DNA from: Betaproteobacteria bacterium
GTDB lineage: Bacteria > Pseudomonadota > Gammaproteobacteria > Burkholderiales > Burkholderiaceae
Direction of reading: 5' to 3'
NCBI GenBank assembly: GCA_018969885.1
Contig: JAGWXN010000043.1
Coordinates: 1-16,345, forward strand
Length of the DNA stretch: 16,345 bases
Positions 1-8,569 of the stretch are shown piece by piece. The position numbers and the translations under genes are program-made. The notes beneath the pieces are model-generated. The model was not told where the DNA came from. It saw only the letters and a list, made by a program, of their open reading frames with translations, and searched no databases. The stretch's first letter is position 1. Each line of letters opens with the position of its first letter.

Positions 1-1671
1 GTCATCGGCGACGGCGTACAGACCATTCGTCAGCTGGTCGAGGAAATCAATCGCGACCCGCGGCGCGGCGAGGGGCACGCCACCTCACTCACCAAAATTC
101 GTCTGGACGAAATCGCTCACGCCCGCATGCGCGTGCAGGGCTTTGAGGCCGACTCAATACCGCCCAAAGGCGCGCGAGTGGTACTGCGCAACAACGCCAA
201 TCTCAGTACCGGCGGCAGCGCCACCGATGTCACCGACGATGTCCATCCCGACCTCGCGGCACGCGCGATCGAAGCAGCGCAGATGGTAGGACTTGAAATC
301 GCCGGGGTCGACGTGGTGTGCCAAACGGTTCAGCAGTCGCTGGAGGAACAGGGCGGCGCAATCGTCGAGGTCAATGCCGCGCCGGGCCTGCGCATGCACA
401 TCAGCCCTTCGTACGGCAAGGGACGCGAGGTGGGCGAAGCGATCGTGCGCCTCCTCTATGGCGATGCCGACAGCGGACGTATTCCGGTCGTTGCGGTCAC
501 CGGCACCAACGGCAAGACCACCACCGTTCGTCTGATTGCCCATCTGATCGCGCAATCGGGCCTGCGCGTGGGCATGACCAACACCGACGGCGTTTATGTG
601 AACGGCGTTCAGACCGATAGCGGCGATTGTGCGGGCCCTCGCAGCGCCCGCAACGTGCTGATGCACCCCGAGGTGGACGCCGCAGTATTCGAAACCGCGC
701 GCGGCGGCATTCTGCGCGAAGGCCTGGGCTTTGACCGCTGCCAGGTGGCCGTGGTGACCAACCTCGGTAAGGGCGACCACCTGGGTATCAACCATATTGA
801 TTCGATCGATGACCTCGCACTCGTCAAACGGGTGATTGTTGCCAACGTCGCGCCTAACGGCTTTGCCGTCCTGAATGCTGCCGACCCCATGGTCGTCGCC
901 ATGCAGGCGGTCTGCCCCGGAGGCACGATCTTCTTTGCTCGCGACAGCGCCCTCCCGGCGATGCGGCGCCAGGCCGCCACCGACCAGCGGGCCGTGCGTC
1001 TGGACGGCCAGTCAATCATCGCGCTTCAGGGCACGCGCGTGGTTCATCGCTTCGACCTCGCACGCATACCGCTCACGGGGGGCGGTGCAATTCCGTTTCA
1101 GATCGACAACGCAATGGCCGCGGTCGCGGCGGGCTGGGCGCTGGGGCTCGACTGGGCACTGATCGCAGCTGGCCTTGCCACATTCGACAGCAATCCCGAC
1201 ACCGTTCCGGGCCGCTTTAATCGCTTCAGCTACCGCGGCGCCACCGTCATCGCCGATTACGGCCACAACCCCGATGCGATTCTTGCGCTCTCCCAGGCGA
1301 TTGATGCGATGCCTGCCGGGCACCGCTCGATCGTGATCAGCGCGGCTGGCGACCGCCGCGACCAGGACATCATCGAGCAGGGTGAAATCGTTGGCCGATT
1401 TTTCGATCACGTCATCCTGTACCAGGACGCCGCACAGCGCGGCCGTGCCGATGGCGAGGTCATGGGGCTTCTGCGCCAGGGACTCGCGAATGCGCCGCGC
1501 ACCACCCGGATTGAGGAAATCCGCGGCGAGTTTCTTGCCATCGACACCGCACTCGGCGAGCTGAAACCCGGTGACGTCTGTCTGGTGCTGATCGATCAGG
1601 TGGACGAGGCACTGGCCCACCTCACTGCGCGCGCAGCAAACGCCGCAGCCGATCACGCGTCGAAGCCCTGA
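1..1671 (+). CDS. cphA: Cyanophycin synthetase, C-terminal part (5' end outside window)
   Basis: CphA polymerises Asp and Arg into cyanophycin, a cytoplasmic nitrogen/carbon store, using ATP. The reading frame is open from base 1, so the first ATG (127) is internal. 556 residues are visible, whereas CphA proteins are usually near 870-900, so roughly the N-terminal third is missing. Visible are the end of the ATP-grasp domain (EVNAAPGLRMH, about fragment residues 123-133, bases 367-399) and then the Mur-ligase-like domain with an intact P-loop VTGTNGKTTT (residues 166-175, bases 496-525). The family-typical stretch around ETARGGILREGLGF and TNLGKGDHLGI follows. The intact P-loop argues for an active second ATP site. 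Many betaproteobacteria carry two cphA genes side by side; whether a second copy lies upstream cannot be seen. No clear terminator follows before glcB. Confidence 0.95.
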   Translation, partial: VIGDGVQTIRQLVEEINRDPRRGEGHATSLTKIRLDEIAHARMRVQGFEADSIPPKGARVVLRNNANLSTGGSATDVTDDVHPDLAARAIEAAQMVGLEIAGVDVVCQTVQQSLEEQGGAIVEVNAAPGLRMHISPSYGKGREVGEAIVRLLYGDADSGRIPVVAVTGTNGKTTTVRLIAHLIAQSGLRVGMTNTDGVYVNGVQTDSGDCAGPRSARNVLMHPEVDAAVFETARGGILREGLGFDRCQVAVVTNLGKGDHLGINHIDSIDDLALVKRVIVANVAPNGFAVLNAADPMVVAMQAVCPGGTIFFARDSALPAMRRQAATDQRAVRLDGQSIIALQGTRVVHRFDLARIPLTGGGAIPFQIDNAMAAVAAGWALGLDWALIAAGLATFDSNPDTVPGRFNRFSYRGATVIADYGHNPDAILALSQAIDAMPAGHRSIVISAAGDRRDQDIIEQGEIVGRFFDHVILYQDAAQRGRADGEVMGLLRQGLANAPRTTRIEEIRGEFLAIDTALGELKPGDVCLVLIDQVDEALAHLTARAANAAADHASKP

Positions 1672-1758
1672 GCGCCATTCGGACTTTTCCGCGTGTTTCC
1701 CCCCAACTCGGTATCCTGAAAACTCTGTCCCGCCCAGACGGCCCACACCCCGCTAAAC

Positions 1759-1764
1759 AGGAAA
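1759..1764 (+). promoter_or_regulatory. Ribosome binding site of glcB
   Basis: AGGAAA lies four bases before the ATG at 1769 and supports that start. I could not identify a convincing -35/-10 pair in the 97-bp gap after cphA (1672-1768). Confidence 0.6.
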
Positions 1765-1768
1765 TCTG

Positions 1769-3928
1769 ATGGTCGAGCGAATTGAAAAATATGGCCTGCG
1801 CGTTGCCCGCAGCCTTCATGACATGATCGAACAGGAAGCGCTGCCCGGAACCGGTGTTGCACCTGAGCGATTCTGGCGGGGTTTTTCGGAGCTGATCCAC
1901 GGCATGGCGCCACGTAACCGAGCGCTGCTCGCCCGTCGCGATGAACTGCAGGCAAGAATCGATGACTGGCATCGCGCCCGCGCCGGCCAGCCGCACGACG
2001 CGGCCGCCTACAAGGCATTCCTGATTGAAATCGGCTACCTGGTCTCTGAGGGGTCCGATTTTCAGATTGAAACCGCCAACGTCGACCCCGAGATCGCGCG
2101 CATTCCGGGCCCACAGCTGGTCGTGCCGGTGATGAACGCACGCTATGCGCTAAACGCTGCCAATGCACGCTGGGGAAGCCTCTACGACGCGCTCTACGGC
2201 ACCGACGCAATGGGCGACACCCCGCCCGCCGGCGGCTACAGCAACGAGCGCGGCGCGCGCGTCATCGCCTGGGCCAAAGGTTTTCTTGATGAACACCTGC
2301 CGCTTGCCGGGGCGAGCCATGCAACGGTCACCGCCTATCGAATCGAAGGCGACCGACTGGTCGCCGAGTCCCCCGCGGGCGCCCTGCGTCTGGCGGATCC
2401 GTCGGCCTTTGTGGGCTATCGCGGCTCAGCGGCTGCGCCGGTGGGCGTGCTGCTGCGCCACCACCGTCTCCATGTCGAGCTGATCGTCGACCGTGGCCAT
2501 CCGGTGGGCGCCGCCGACCGCGCGGGTGTGGCCGACGTGCTGCTCGAAGCGGCGGTCACCACCATCATGGACTGCGAGGATTCGGTGGCGGCGGTCGATG
2601 CCGACGACAAGGCGCTCGCCTATCGCAACTGGCTGGGTCTCATGAAGGGCACGCTGGTTGAAACCGTGCAGAAAGGCGGACAGAGTTTCCAGCGCCGGTT
2701 GAACGCCGACCGCTCGTATCTGGCCCCCGATGGCAGCACCTTCACGCTGAAGGGCCGCTCGCTCATGCTGGTACGAAACGTGGGTCACCTGATGACCAAT
2801 CCCGCGGTACTCGACCGAGATGGCCGTGAAGCCCCAGAGGGTCTGATCGATGCCATGTGCACGACGCTCATCGCGATCCATGACCTCAAGAAGCGCGAAG
2901 GCTCGCGTAACTCTGTGACCGGCTCCGTCTACGTGGTCAAGCCCAAAATGCACGGCCCTGACGAAGTGGCCTTCGCCGATGCGGTGTTCAGCAAGGTTGA
3001 ACAGTCGCTTGGGTTACCCGCTGACACCGTCAAGCTCGGCATCATGGATGAAGAGCGGCGTACCACCGTCAACCTTAAAGAATGCATCCGCGCGGCGCGC
3101 CGCCGGGTGGCATTCATCAACACCGGCTTTCTCGATCGAACGGGCGATGAAATCCACACGTCGATGGAAGCGGGCCCCATGGTCCGTAAGAACGACATGA
3201 AGAAGCAGGGCTGGATTGCCGCCTACGAACTCTGGAACGTGGATGTCGGCATTGCCTGCGGCCTCACCGGCAAGGCGCAGATCGGCAAGGGCATGTGGGC
3301 GATGCCAGACCTGATGGCGGCCATGCTCGAGCAGAAGGTGGGCCACCCGCAGGCCGGTGCTAACTGCGCCTGGGTCCCCAGCCCCACCGCTGCCACGCTA
3401 CACGCCACCCACTATCACCAGGTCGATGTCATGGCGCGGCAATCCGCCATTGCGGCGCAGGGGCGCCGTGCAAATCTCGATCAGATTCTCGCCATTCCGC
3501 TGGCCCAGTCGCCTTCCTGGAGTGCCGAGGAACTCACCGCTGAGCTTGAGAATAACGCGCAGGGCATCCTGGGCTACGTGGTGCGCTGGGTAGATCAGGG
3601 TGTGGGTTGCTCCAAGGTTCCCGACATCCACGATGTGGGCCTCATGGAAGACCGCGCCACCTGCCGAATTTCCTCACAGCACATCGCCAATTGGCTGCGT
3701 CACGGCGTGGTCACCGAGCAGCAGGTGATGGAGGTGATGAAGCGCATGGCCGCCGTGGTCGATCGCCAGAATGCGGGCGATTCTGCCTACACGCCCATGG
3801 CACCGGCGTTCAACGGCCAGGCGTTTCAGGCCGCGTGCGACCTGGTGTTCAAAGGCACGGCTCAACCCTCTGGCTACACCGAGCCGGTACTGCACGCGCG
3901 GCGGTTGCAGTTCAAGGCTGCGCACTAG
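1769..3928 (+). CDS. glcB: Malate synthase G
   Basis: Condenses glyoxylate with acetyl-CoA to malate in the cytoplasm, completing the glyoxylate cycle or glycolate use. Its 719 residues match the monomeric G form (about 720) rather than the shorter A form. Signature regions are present in order: [18 protein letters not shown] (264-281), [12 protein letters not shown] with the active-site Arg at 336, the MDEER metal-binding region (426-430), TGDEIHT with the metal Asp at 460, [19 protein letters not shown] (611-629) with the catalytic-base Asp at 628, and the following [15 protein letters not shown]. All key residues known from E. coli GlcB have counterparts. The ATG has a good Shine-Dalgarno. 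The gene stands alone, without glcDEF or isocitrate lyase in the window, and its stop lies about 60 bp from the convergent flavin reductase. Confidence 0.97.
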   Translation: MVERIEKYGLRVARSLHDMIEQEALPGTGVAPERFWRGFSELIHGMAPRNRALLARRDELQARIDDWHRARAGQPHDAAAYKAFLIEIGYLVSEGSDFQIETANVDPEIARIPGPQLVVPVMNARYALNAANARWGSLYDALYGTDAMGDTPPAGGYSNERGARVIAWAKGFLDEHLPLAGASHATVTAYRIEGDRLVAESPAGALRLADPSAFVGYRGSAAAPVGVLLRHHRLHVELIVDRGHPVGAADRAGVADVLLEAAVTTIMDCEDSVAAVDADDKALAYRNWLGLMKGTLVETVQKGGQSFQRRLNADRSYLAPDGSTFTLKGRSLMLVRNVGHLMTNPAVLDRDGREAPEGLIDAMCTTLIAIHDLKKREGSRNSVTGSVYVVKPKMHGPDEVAFADAVFSKVEQSLGLPADTVKLGIMDEERRTTVNLKECIRAARRRVAFINTGFLDRTGDEIHTSMEAGPMVRKNDMKKQGWIAAYELWNVDVGIACGLTGKAQIGKGMWAMPDLMAAMLEQKVGHPQAGANCAWVPSPTAATLHATHYHQVDVMARQSAIAAQGRRANLDQILAIPLAQSPSWSAEELTAELENNAQGILGYVVRWVDQGVGCSKVPDIHDVGLMEDRATCRISSQHIANWLRHGVVTEQQVMEVMKRMAAVVDRQNAGDSAYTPMAPAFNGQAFQAACDLVFKGTAQPSGYTEPVLHARRLQFKAAH

Positions 3929-3943
3929 GCGCAGGATCGCACG

Positions 3944-3982
3944 AAAACCCGGCCGCCTCCCGAGCGCGGAGGCGGGTTGGGT
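3944..3982 (-). terminator. Hairpin terminator between converging genes
   Basis: A perfect 8-bp stem, CCGCCTCC (3953-3960) with GGAGGCGG (3968-3975), encloses a 7-base loop. It is extended by ACCC (3947-3950) pairing with GGGT (3979-3982) across a small internal loop. Read on the minus strand the hairpin is followed by TTTT, so it best fits a terminator for the flavin reductase gene ending at 3989. It may also stop glcB transcripts, though the plus-strand side has no T-run. Confidence 0.5.
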
Positions 3983-3988
3983 GGCCCC

Positions 3989-5113
3989 CTATTCGAGGGT
4001 CGCGAGCGCGCTCCGGTCGTAGGCGCGGAGCGCGCCCGTTTGGCCGCGCCGAACATGGCTCGCCCACTGCGGGTCGCTGATCAGCGCGCGCCCTACCGCC
4101 ACCAGATCGAAATCACCGCGCTCCAGCCGGCGTAACAGCTCGTCGATTGAGGCGGGCTGCGACACCTCGCCCCCGAATGAGTTGATGAACTCGCCCGACA
4201 GGCCCACCGACCCGACCGTGATCGTGGGCAGGCCGGTGAGCTTCTTCACCCAGCCGGCGAAATTCAGATCCGATCCCTCGAACTCAGGCTCCCAGAAACG
4301 ACGCTGCGAGCAGTGAAAGACATCGACGCCCGCATCGATCAGCGGCCGAAGCCAGGCGAGCATTTCATCGGGCGTTGTAGCCAGCCGGGCGGCGAAATCC
4401 TGCTGCTTCCATTGCGACAGGCGAATGCACAGGGGAAACGACTCACCCACTGCAGCGCGTACCGCACGAATCGTGTCGACCGCAAAGCGGCTGCGTTCAG
4501 CAAGCGTTGCGCCCCCCCAGCGATCGGTGCGCTGATTGGTACCCGCCCAGAAGAACTGGTCGATCAGATAGCCATGCGCACCGTGCAGCTCAACGCCCCC
4601 CGCGCCCAGACGCTTGGCCTGCGCCGCAGCCTGAGCGAAGGCGGCGATCGTGGCTTCAATGTCCGCCTCAGTCATGGCGACGCCATAGTCGCGGCCCGGC
4701 TTCACAACGCCCGACGGGCTTTCAGGCGGCGCGGGCGGCGTCCACTTCACCATGGGATTGCGGACCGCGCCCACATGCCACAGTTGCGGCCAGAACGCGC
4801 TGCCCGTTGCATTGACTGCACTCACCACAGGCTGCCAGGCCGTCAGTGCGTCATCGCCCCAGAAACGCGGCACATCGGGTTCATTGCCCGCTGACGGGCG
4901 CCCCACCAGGGTCGCTTCCGAAATCACCAGACCAACATCGGCGCGTGCCCGACGTGCGTAGTACTCGGGCGCGGCCGCGGCGGGAACGCCGCCGGTCGCA
5001 AACGACCGTGTCATGGGTGCCATGACCACCCGATTCGGTAATGAAAATTTGGCTGACGAAAAGGGCGTAAAAAGGGGCGCTGCCGCGCGTGCGGCCTGTG
5101 CAGTGAGCGTCAT
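3989..5113 (-). CDS. NADH:flavin oxidoreductase, Old Yellow Enzyme family
   Basis: 374-residue FMN-dependent TIM-barrel ene-reductase. Proteins of this family reduce C=C bonds in alpha,beta-unsaturated carbonyls; the substrate here is unknown. Visible are the N-terminal FMN strand with MAPMTRS (31-37, Thr35 equivalent to OYE Thr37), QLWHVG (110-115), the substrate-anion site ELHGAHGYLIDQF (175-187), TNQRTDRWGG (192-201), and the C-terminal phosphate-binding ITVGSVG and VAVGRALISDPQW. The active-site pair is His177/His180, a common variant of the His/Asn pair of yeast OYE. Length is normal for the short OYE class, with no Fe-S extension. The ATG at 5113 is preceded by AGGA. It is last in a minus-strand unit, 42 bp after the MaoC-like gene, and is followed by a hairpin. 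Confidence 0.9.
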   Translation of the reverse strand: MTLTAQAARAAAPLFTPFSSAKFSLPNRVVMAPMTRSFATGGVPAAAAPEYYARRARADVGLVISEATLVGRPSAGNEPDVPRFWGDDALTAWQPVVSAVNATGSAFWPQLWHVGAVRNPMVKWTPPAPPESPSGVVKPGRDYGVAMTEADIEATIAAFAQAAAQAKRLGAGGVELHGAHGYLIDQFFWAGTNQRTDRWGGATLAERSRFAVDTIRAVRAAVGESFPLCIRLSQWKQQDFAARLATTPDEMLAWLRPLIDAGVDVFHCSQRRFWEPEFEGSDLNFAGWVKKLTGLPTITVGSVGLSGEFINSFGGEVSQPASIDELLRRLERGDFDLVAVGRALISDPQWASHVRRGQTGALRAYDRSALATLE

Positions 5114-5155
5114 GAGGGCGTCCTGTGGGAAAAGCGGCGAGCGGGTCGCGCGGCC

Positions 5156-5626
5156 TCAAGCCGGACGACAAAGCACCAGATTGGCCGGGTTGGCGGTCAT
5201 CACGACTTCACCGTTCTGATTGCTGACCTCGATCAGTGATTGAACGATGCCGCGGTCGGGCCGTGACTGTGACCGGCGCGCACCCTGCACGGTCACCCGT
5301 ACCGTGAGCACATCGCCCGGCCGCACGGGCCGCGGCCAGCGGAGGGTCTCGATGCCAGGAGATCCCAGGCTCGATTCCGGTGCGAGATAGTTGAGCGCAA
5401 GGAGCCGCATCATCATCGAACCCGTATGCCAGCCGCTCGCGATGAGCCCCCCGAAGTGGGTCTGCGCGGCCGCCTCCGGGTCAACGTGATAAGACTGCGG
5501 GTCAAACTGAGCGGCGAACCGACGCATTTCATCGCCATCCACGGTGATGGTGCCGAGTTCATGCACCGCACCGGGAACATAGTCTTCGAACCAGCGCGGC
5601 CGCGCTCGCAACGTCGAGTTGCTCAT
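5156..5626 (-). CDS. MaoC-like hotdog-fold (enoyl-CoA) hydratase
   Basis: 156-residue protein with the MaoC dehydratase pattern. The hydratase-2 motif AAQFDPQSYHVD (38-49) supplies the catalytic pair Asp42/His47, with the five-residue spacing known from R-specific enoyl-CoA hydratases. It is followed by FGGLIASGWHT, the usual substrate-loop region, and RPVRPGDVLTVRV typical of the second hotdog half. The likely role is hydration of an enoyl-CoA or dehydration of a 3-hydroxyacyl-CoA in the cytoplasm; the actual substrate is unknown. The ATG start is strongly supported by GGAGG seven bases upstream. It sits 18 bp after the histidine-phosphatase-fold gene and 42 bp before the flavin reductase gene, so co-transcription is likely. 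Confidence 0.9.
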   Translation of the reverse strand: MSNSTLRARPRWFEDYVPGAVHELGTITVDGDEMRRFAAQFDPQSYHVDPEAAAQTHFGGLIASGWHTGSMMMRLLALNYLAPESSLGSPGIETLRWPRPVRPGDVLTVRVTVQGARRSQSRPDRGIVQSLIEVSNQNGEVVMTANPANLVLCRPA

Positions 5627-5633
5627 CGAGAGC

Positions 5634-5638
5634 CTCCG
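5634..5638 (-). promoter_or_regulatory. Strong Shine-Dalgarno of the MaoC-like gene
   Basis: On the minus strand GGAGG lies seven bases before the ATG at 5626. It fixes this start and suggests efficient translation within the operon. Confidence 0.7.
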
Positions 5639-5644
5639 GAGAAA

Positions 5645-6322
5645 TCAGGCAAAAGTGATCGCATGCCGACGCTCGGGAAGGGCCAGATGCGCAATCGCGT
5701 TATAGCTGAGGAGGCGCAGTGTGCCTCGGCCGGCAATCAACTCGCACACGCCTGTATTCCGAAACTGCAGATTCAGTTCGATGGCGGTGGAGGCCGGCGC
5801 ATTCATGACATCAGCAATCAGCCGGCCAATCGCTCCGCCTGAACTCACCAGGAGCACCGTATCCTCGCGGGCCAGGCCCGCGCTCGCCGAGTCGACCGCG
5901 CTGCGCACGCGCGCGCCAAACCCGCTCCAGGACTCCGGCACGCCGTCGAGCGCATCGTCGGACCAGCACTGCATCGCCTCGCGGAAGGTCCGCCAGTAAT
6001 CACGAAAGTCGCGCCGCTGGTGGGCCAGCTGATCAGCGCCACCGGTGTGGATGCGATAAAGCGATTCGCCGTCGTATTCATCGAGACCCGCGTCTTCGGC
6101 GAGCGGCACGCGCGCAGAAAGTCCCATCGCCGAGAGAATTTCCGCAGCCGTATCGCGCTGACGCGCAAGCGTACCGGCCACCGCCCGGACCGGCGACACA
6201 CCGAGTGCCGCCAGATGTTCACCCAGCCAGCGCGCCTGCTGCCGCCCCCGGTCCGACAAGCGGTCATAGTGGTCCGACCCGAAGGCCGCCTGTCCGTGCC
6301 GAACCAGCAATACCATGGCCAT
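5645..6322 (-). CDS. Histidine phosphatase superfamily protein, second catalytic His replaced
   Basis: 225-residue phosphoglycerate-mutase-fold protein. The N-terminal strand ends in VRHGQA (7-12), giving the nucleophilic His9 with Arg8. An acidic loop LDEYDGE (80-86) fits the proton-donor position. The C-terminal motif that is normally S-H-G-G reads VSSGGAIG (159-166), so the second catalytic histidine is Ser161. Such SSGG/TSGG variants occur in this superfamily, often beside acyl-CoA genes, but their substrates are poorly defined. Two in-frame ATGs (6322 and 6316) are possible and neither has a strong ribosome site. It is first of a three-gene minus-strand unit with the MaoC-like hydratase and the flavin reductase, which hints at acyl-CoA or carbonyl chemistry rather than glycolysis. 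Confidence 0.88.
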   Translation of the reverse strand: MAMVLLVRHGQAAFGSDHYDRLSDRGRQQARWLGEHLAALGVSPVRAVAGTLARQRDTAAEILSAMGLSARVPLAEDAGLDEYDGESLYRIHTGGADQLAHQRRDFRDYWRTFREAMQCWSDDALDGVPESWSGFGARVRSAVDSASAGLAREDTVLLVSSGGAIGRLIADVMNAPASTAIELNLQFRNTGVCELIAGRGTLRLLSYNAIAHLALPERRHAITFA

Positions 6323-6369
6323 GCGTGGAATCCGCTCTGCTAGGTTGTCGGAAAAGCCGCCATGATAAG

Positions 6370-7734
6370 GTGAACCGCAGGCCGCGCTTGCCGCGACTCA
6401 ACCCCGCTGACCGCCGCTTGAAAGATTCAGACCCGCCTCGTTCACGCAGGATCGCCCATCTCGACATGGATGCGTTTTACGCTTCGGTCGAGTTGCTTCG
6501 CTATCCCCATCTGCGCGGCCTGCCGGTGGTAATCGGTGGCCGGCGCCGCTCACCCGAGCGCGACAACGCGCCCCAGGCAGCCCTTCCGCGACTTCGCGAC
6601 TACGCCGGCCGCGGCGTGATCACGACCGCCACCTATGAAGCGCGCGCCTTTGGCGTGCACTCAGGCATGGGCCTCATGAAGGCCGCCGCGCTCTGCCCGG
6701 ATGCGTTGCTGCTGCCTGCTGACTTCGATGAATACCGTCGAATGTCTCGGATGTTCAAGGCGGCCGTGGCCGAGATTGCCCCGGTCATCGAGGACCGGGG
6801 CATCGATGAGATCTATATCGATCTCACCGACTGCCCCGGTGTGCACGACGATGGGGGCCGCGCGCTCGGCGCACAGCTGAAGGCGCGTGTTCACGAGCGC
6901 TGTGGCCTCACCTGCTCGGTCGGCATCACCCCTAACAAGCTGCTGTCGAAAATCGCCTCTGAGCTCGACAAACCCGACGGCCTTACCGTGCTGGATACCG
7001 GGGACATAGGCTCACGAATCTGGCCGCTTCCGGCTCGACGCATCAACGGCATCGGTCCCAAGGCCTCGGCCCGGCTCGAGGCATTGGGGATCCGGACGAT
7101 CGGAGAACTGGCCGATGCGCCGCCAAACCTTCTGATCGATCAGTTTGGCCGCAGCTACGGCGCCTGGCTTCATGAGGCCGCGCATGGCCGCGACGATCGG
7201 CCGGTGGTGACCTACAGCGAGCCGCGTTCGATCAGTCGCGAGACCACCTTTGAACACGACCTGCATCCGCGGCGGGACCGCGAGCGGCTGTCCGTGATCT
7301 TCACCAACCTGTGTGAGAAGGTGGCAGACGATCTGCGCCGCAAGGGCTATGTTGGCCGAACCATCGGCATCAAGCTTCGCTACGAAGACTTCACCACCGT
7401 GACACGCGACCAGACCTTGCCCGAGGCGACCGCCGAGGCCACGCTCATTCGCGCAGCAGCCGGGCGCTGTCTGAAGCGTGTGCCGCTTGAACGAAAGCTC
7501 CGCCTGCTAGGTGTGCGGGTGGGCGCGCTCAGCCGGGCGGATCAGATCGCGCAACTGGCGGAATCGTCATTCAATCGGAAGGAATCCGACGCGGGCTACC
7601 CGTCCGGTGCGGCGCGCTCGCGTACCGAGACCCTGCACGCGGCTGAACCCGGAGCAGCGGCCCAACCCGCAGACGCACGTCAGTTACCCCTCTTTGACTC
7701 CCTCAGGCCGCCCCACACCAGCTCGTGCGGTTAG
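6370..7734 (+). CDS. dinB: DNA polymerase IV (Y-family translesion polymerase)
   Basis: Error-prone lesion-bypass polymerase. The palm motif HLDMDAFYASVE gives the metal Asp32 and a Tyr37 steric gate; RGIDEIYID gives Asp146/Glu147. The little-finger domain begins near SRETTFEHD. The C-terminus carries a beta-clamp binding motif QLPLF (bases 7681-7695). Compared with E. coli DinB there is an extra stretch of about 20 residues in the finger loop (about 58-79), before RGVITTATYEARAFG; this form is familiar from Burkholderiales. The start is uncertain: GTG at 6370 (454 aa) and TTG at 6418 (438 aa) are the candidates. The frame stays open to a GTG at 6205, but that start would overlap the divergent phosphatase gene. 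No CTGT-N8-ACAG LexA box is seen in the 47-bp divergent gap. Confidence 0.93.
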   Translation: MNRRPRLPRLNPADRRLKDSDPPRSRRIAHLDMDAFYASVELLRYPHLRGLPVVIGGRRRSPERDNAPQAALPRLRDYAGRGVITTATYEARAFGVHSGMGLMKAAALCPDALLLPADFDEYRRMSRMFKAAVAEIAPVIEDRGIDEIYIDLTDCPGVHDDGGRALGAQLKARVHERCGLTCSVGITPNKLLSKIASELDKPDGLTVLDTGDIGSRIWPLPARRINGIGPKASARLEALGIRTIGELADAPPNLLIDQFGRSYGAWLHEAAHGRDDRPVVTYSEPRSISRETTFEHDLHPRRDRERLSVIFTNLCEKVADDLRRKGYVGRTIGIKLRYEDFTTVTRDQTLPEATAEATLIRAAAGRCLKRVPLERKLRLLGVRVGALSRADQIAQLAESSFNRKESDAGYPSGAARSRTETLHAAEPGAAAQPADARQLPLFDSLRPPHTSSCG

Positions 7735-7759
7735 GCGCGAGTCATGCGGGCAAGCGTCG

Positions 7760-8533
7760 CTAGAGTCCGCCCCGGGCATCGACCAGCGCGGCCGTCACAT
7801 AGGACGACTGTGCCCCATCGGACAGCCACACGATCACCCGCGCGATTTCCTCGGGTGTGCCGACCCGGCCAAGCGGCGCCGAACGCGCCATCTGATCGAG
7901 CTGGCCCGGTGGGCGGTCGGCATGAATCTCGGTGTCGATCGGACCGGGGCGCACTGCGTTCACCCGGATCCCATCTGCGCCCAACTCGCGGGCCATACCG
8001 ATGGTCATGGAATCGATCGCGCCCTTGGTGGCCGCGTAGTGCACCCAAACACCCGCCGAGCCGAGCTGCGCCGCACCGGAACTGAGGTTCACGATCGCGC
8101 CGCCCGCGCCGCCATGCCGGGTCGACATCCGCTTGACGGCCTCGCGCGAGCAGAGGAGTGGCGCCCGTACGTTGATCGCGAGCAGCGACTCGAGCATGGC
8201 GGCATCGAGCGCCTCGATGCGACTGACCCCACCGGTGATGCCCGCGTTGTTAACGAGCGCGGTCAGCCGCCCAAGCGAATCCGCCGCGTCGAACGCTGCC
8301 ATGATCTGGCGCTCATCGGACACGTCGGCTCGGATCGCCAACGCGCGCCCGCCCGCAGCTTCGATGCTTTCAACCAATTGCCCCGCCTCATGCATCCGGT
8401 CACGGTAGACGAGGGCAATCGTCCAGCCCGCGGCAGCGGCAAGCCGCGCGGTTGCCGCGCCAATGCCTCGGCTGCCGCCGGTGATGAGCATCACGCCACG
8501 ATCAGCGCGTGTATCAGACTGCGTCTGCACCAT
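7760..8533 (-). CDS. SDR family NAD(P)-dependent oxidoreductase
   Basis: 257-residue classical short-chain dehydrogenase/reductase. Visible are the cofactor motif TGGSRGIG (18-25), NNAG (95-98), catalytic Asn121, Ser152, Tyr166 and Lys170 (YAATK), and the RPGPIDTEI segment after strand six. The basic YRDR after the second strand (43-46) suggests NADP(H) preference, by family rule. The substrate cannot be read from the sequence. The ATG is preceded by GGAG at a good distance. It lies 36 bp downstream of the methionine-synthase-like gene on the same strand and may be co-transcribed with it, though no functional link is obvious. Its 3' end converges on dinB, 25 bp apart, without a clear hairpin. 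Confidence 0.92.
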   Translation of the reverse strand: MVQTQSDTRADRGVMLITGGSRGIGAATARLAAAAGWTIALVYRDRMHEAGQLVESIEAAGGRALAIRADVSDERQIMAAFDAADSLGRLTALVNNAGITGGVSRIEALDAAMLESLLAINVRAPLLCSREAVKRMSTRHGGAGGAIVNLSSGAAQLGSAGVWVHYAATKGAIDSMTIGMARELGADGIRVNAVRPGPIDTEIHADRPPGQLDQMARSAPLGRVGTPEEIARVIVWLSDGAQSSYVTAALVDARGGL

Positions 8534-8569
8534 GCGTTCTCCGCTCTACGTCAGGGGCCCGGACGCTTC

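Noticed and set aside
6205..6369. Upstream GTG start for dinB at 6205
   Set aside because: It lies inside the divergent phosphatase gene and the added Pro/Arg-rich sequence has no resemblance to Y-family polymerases.
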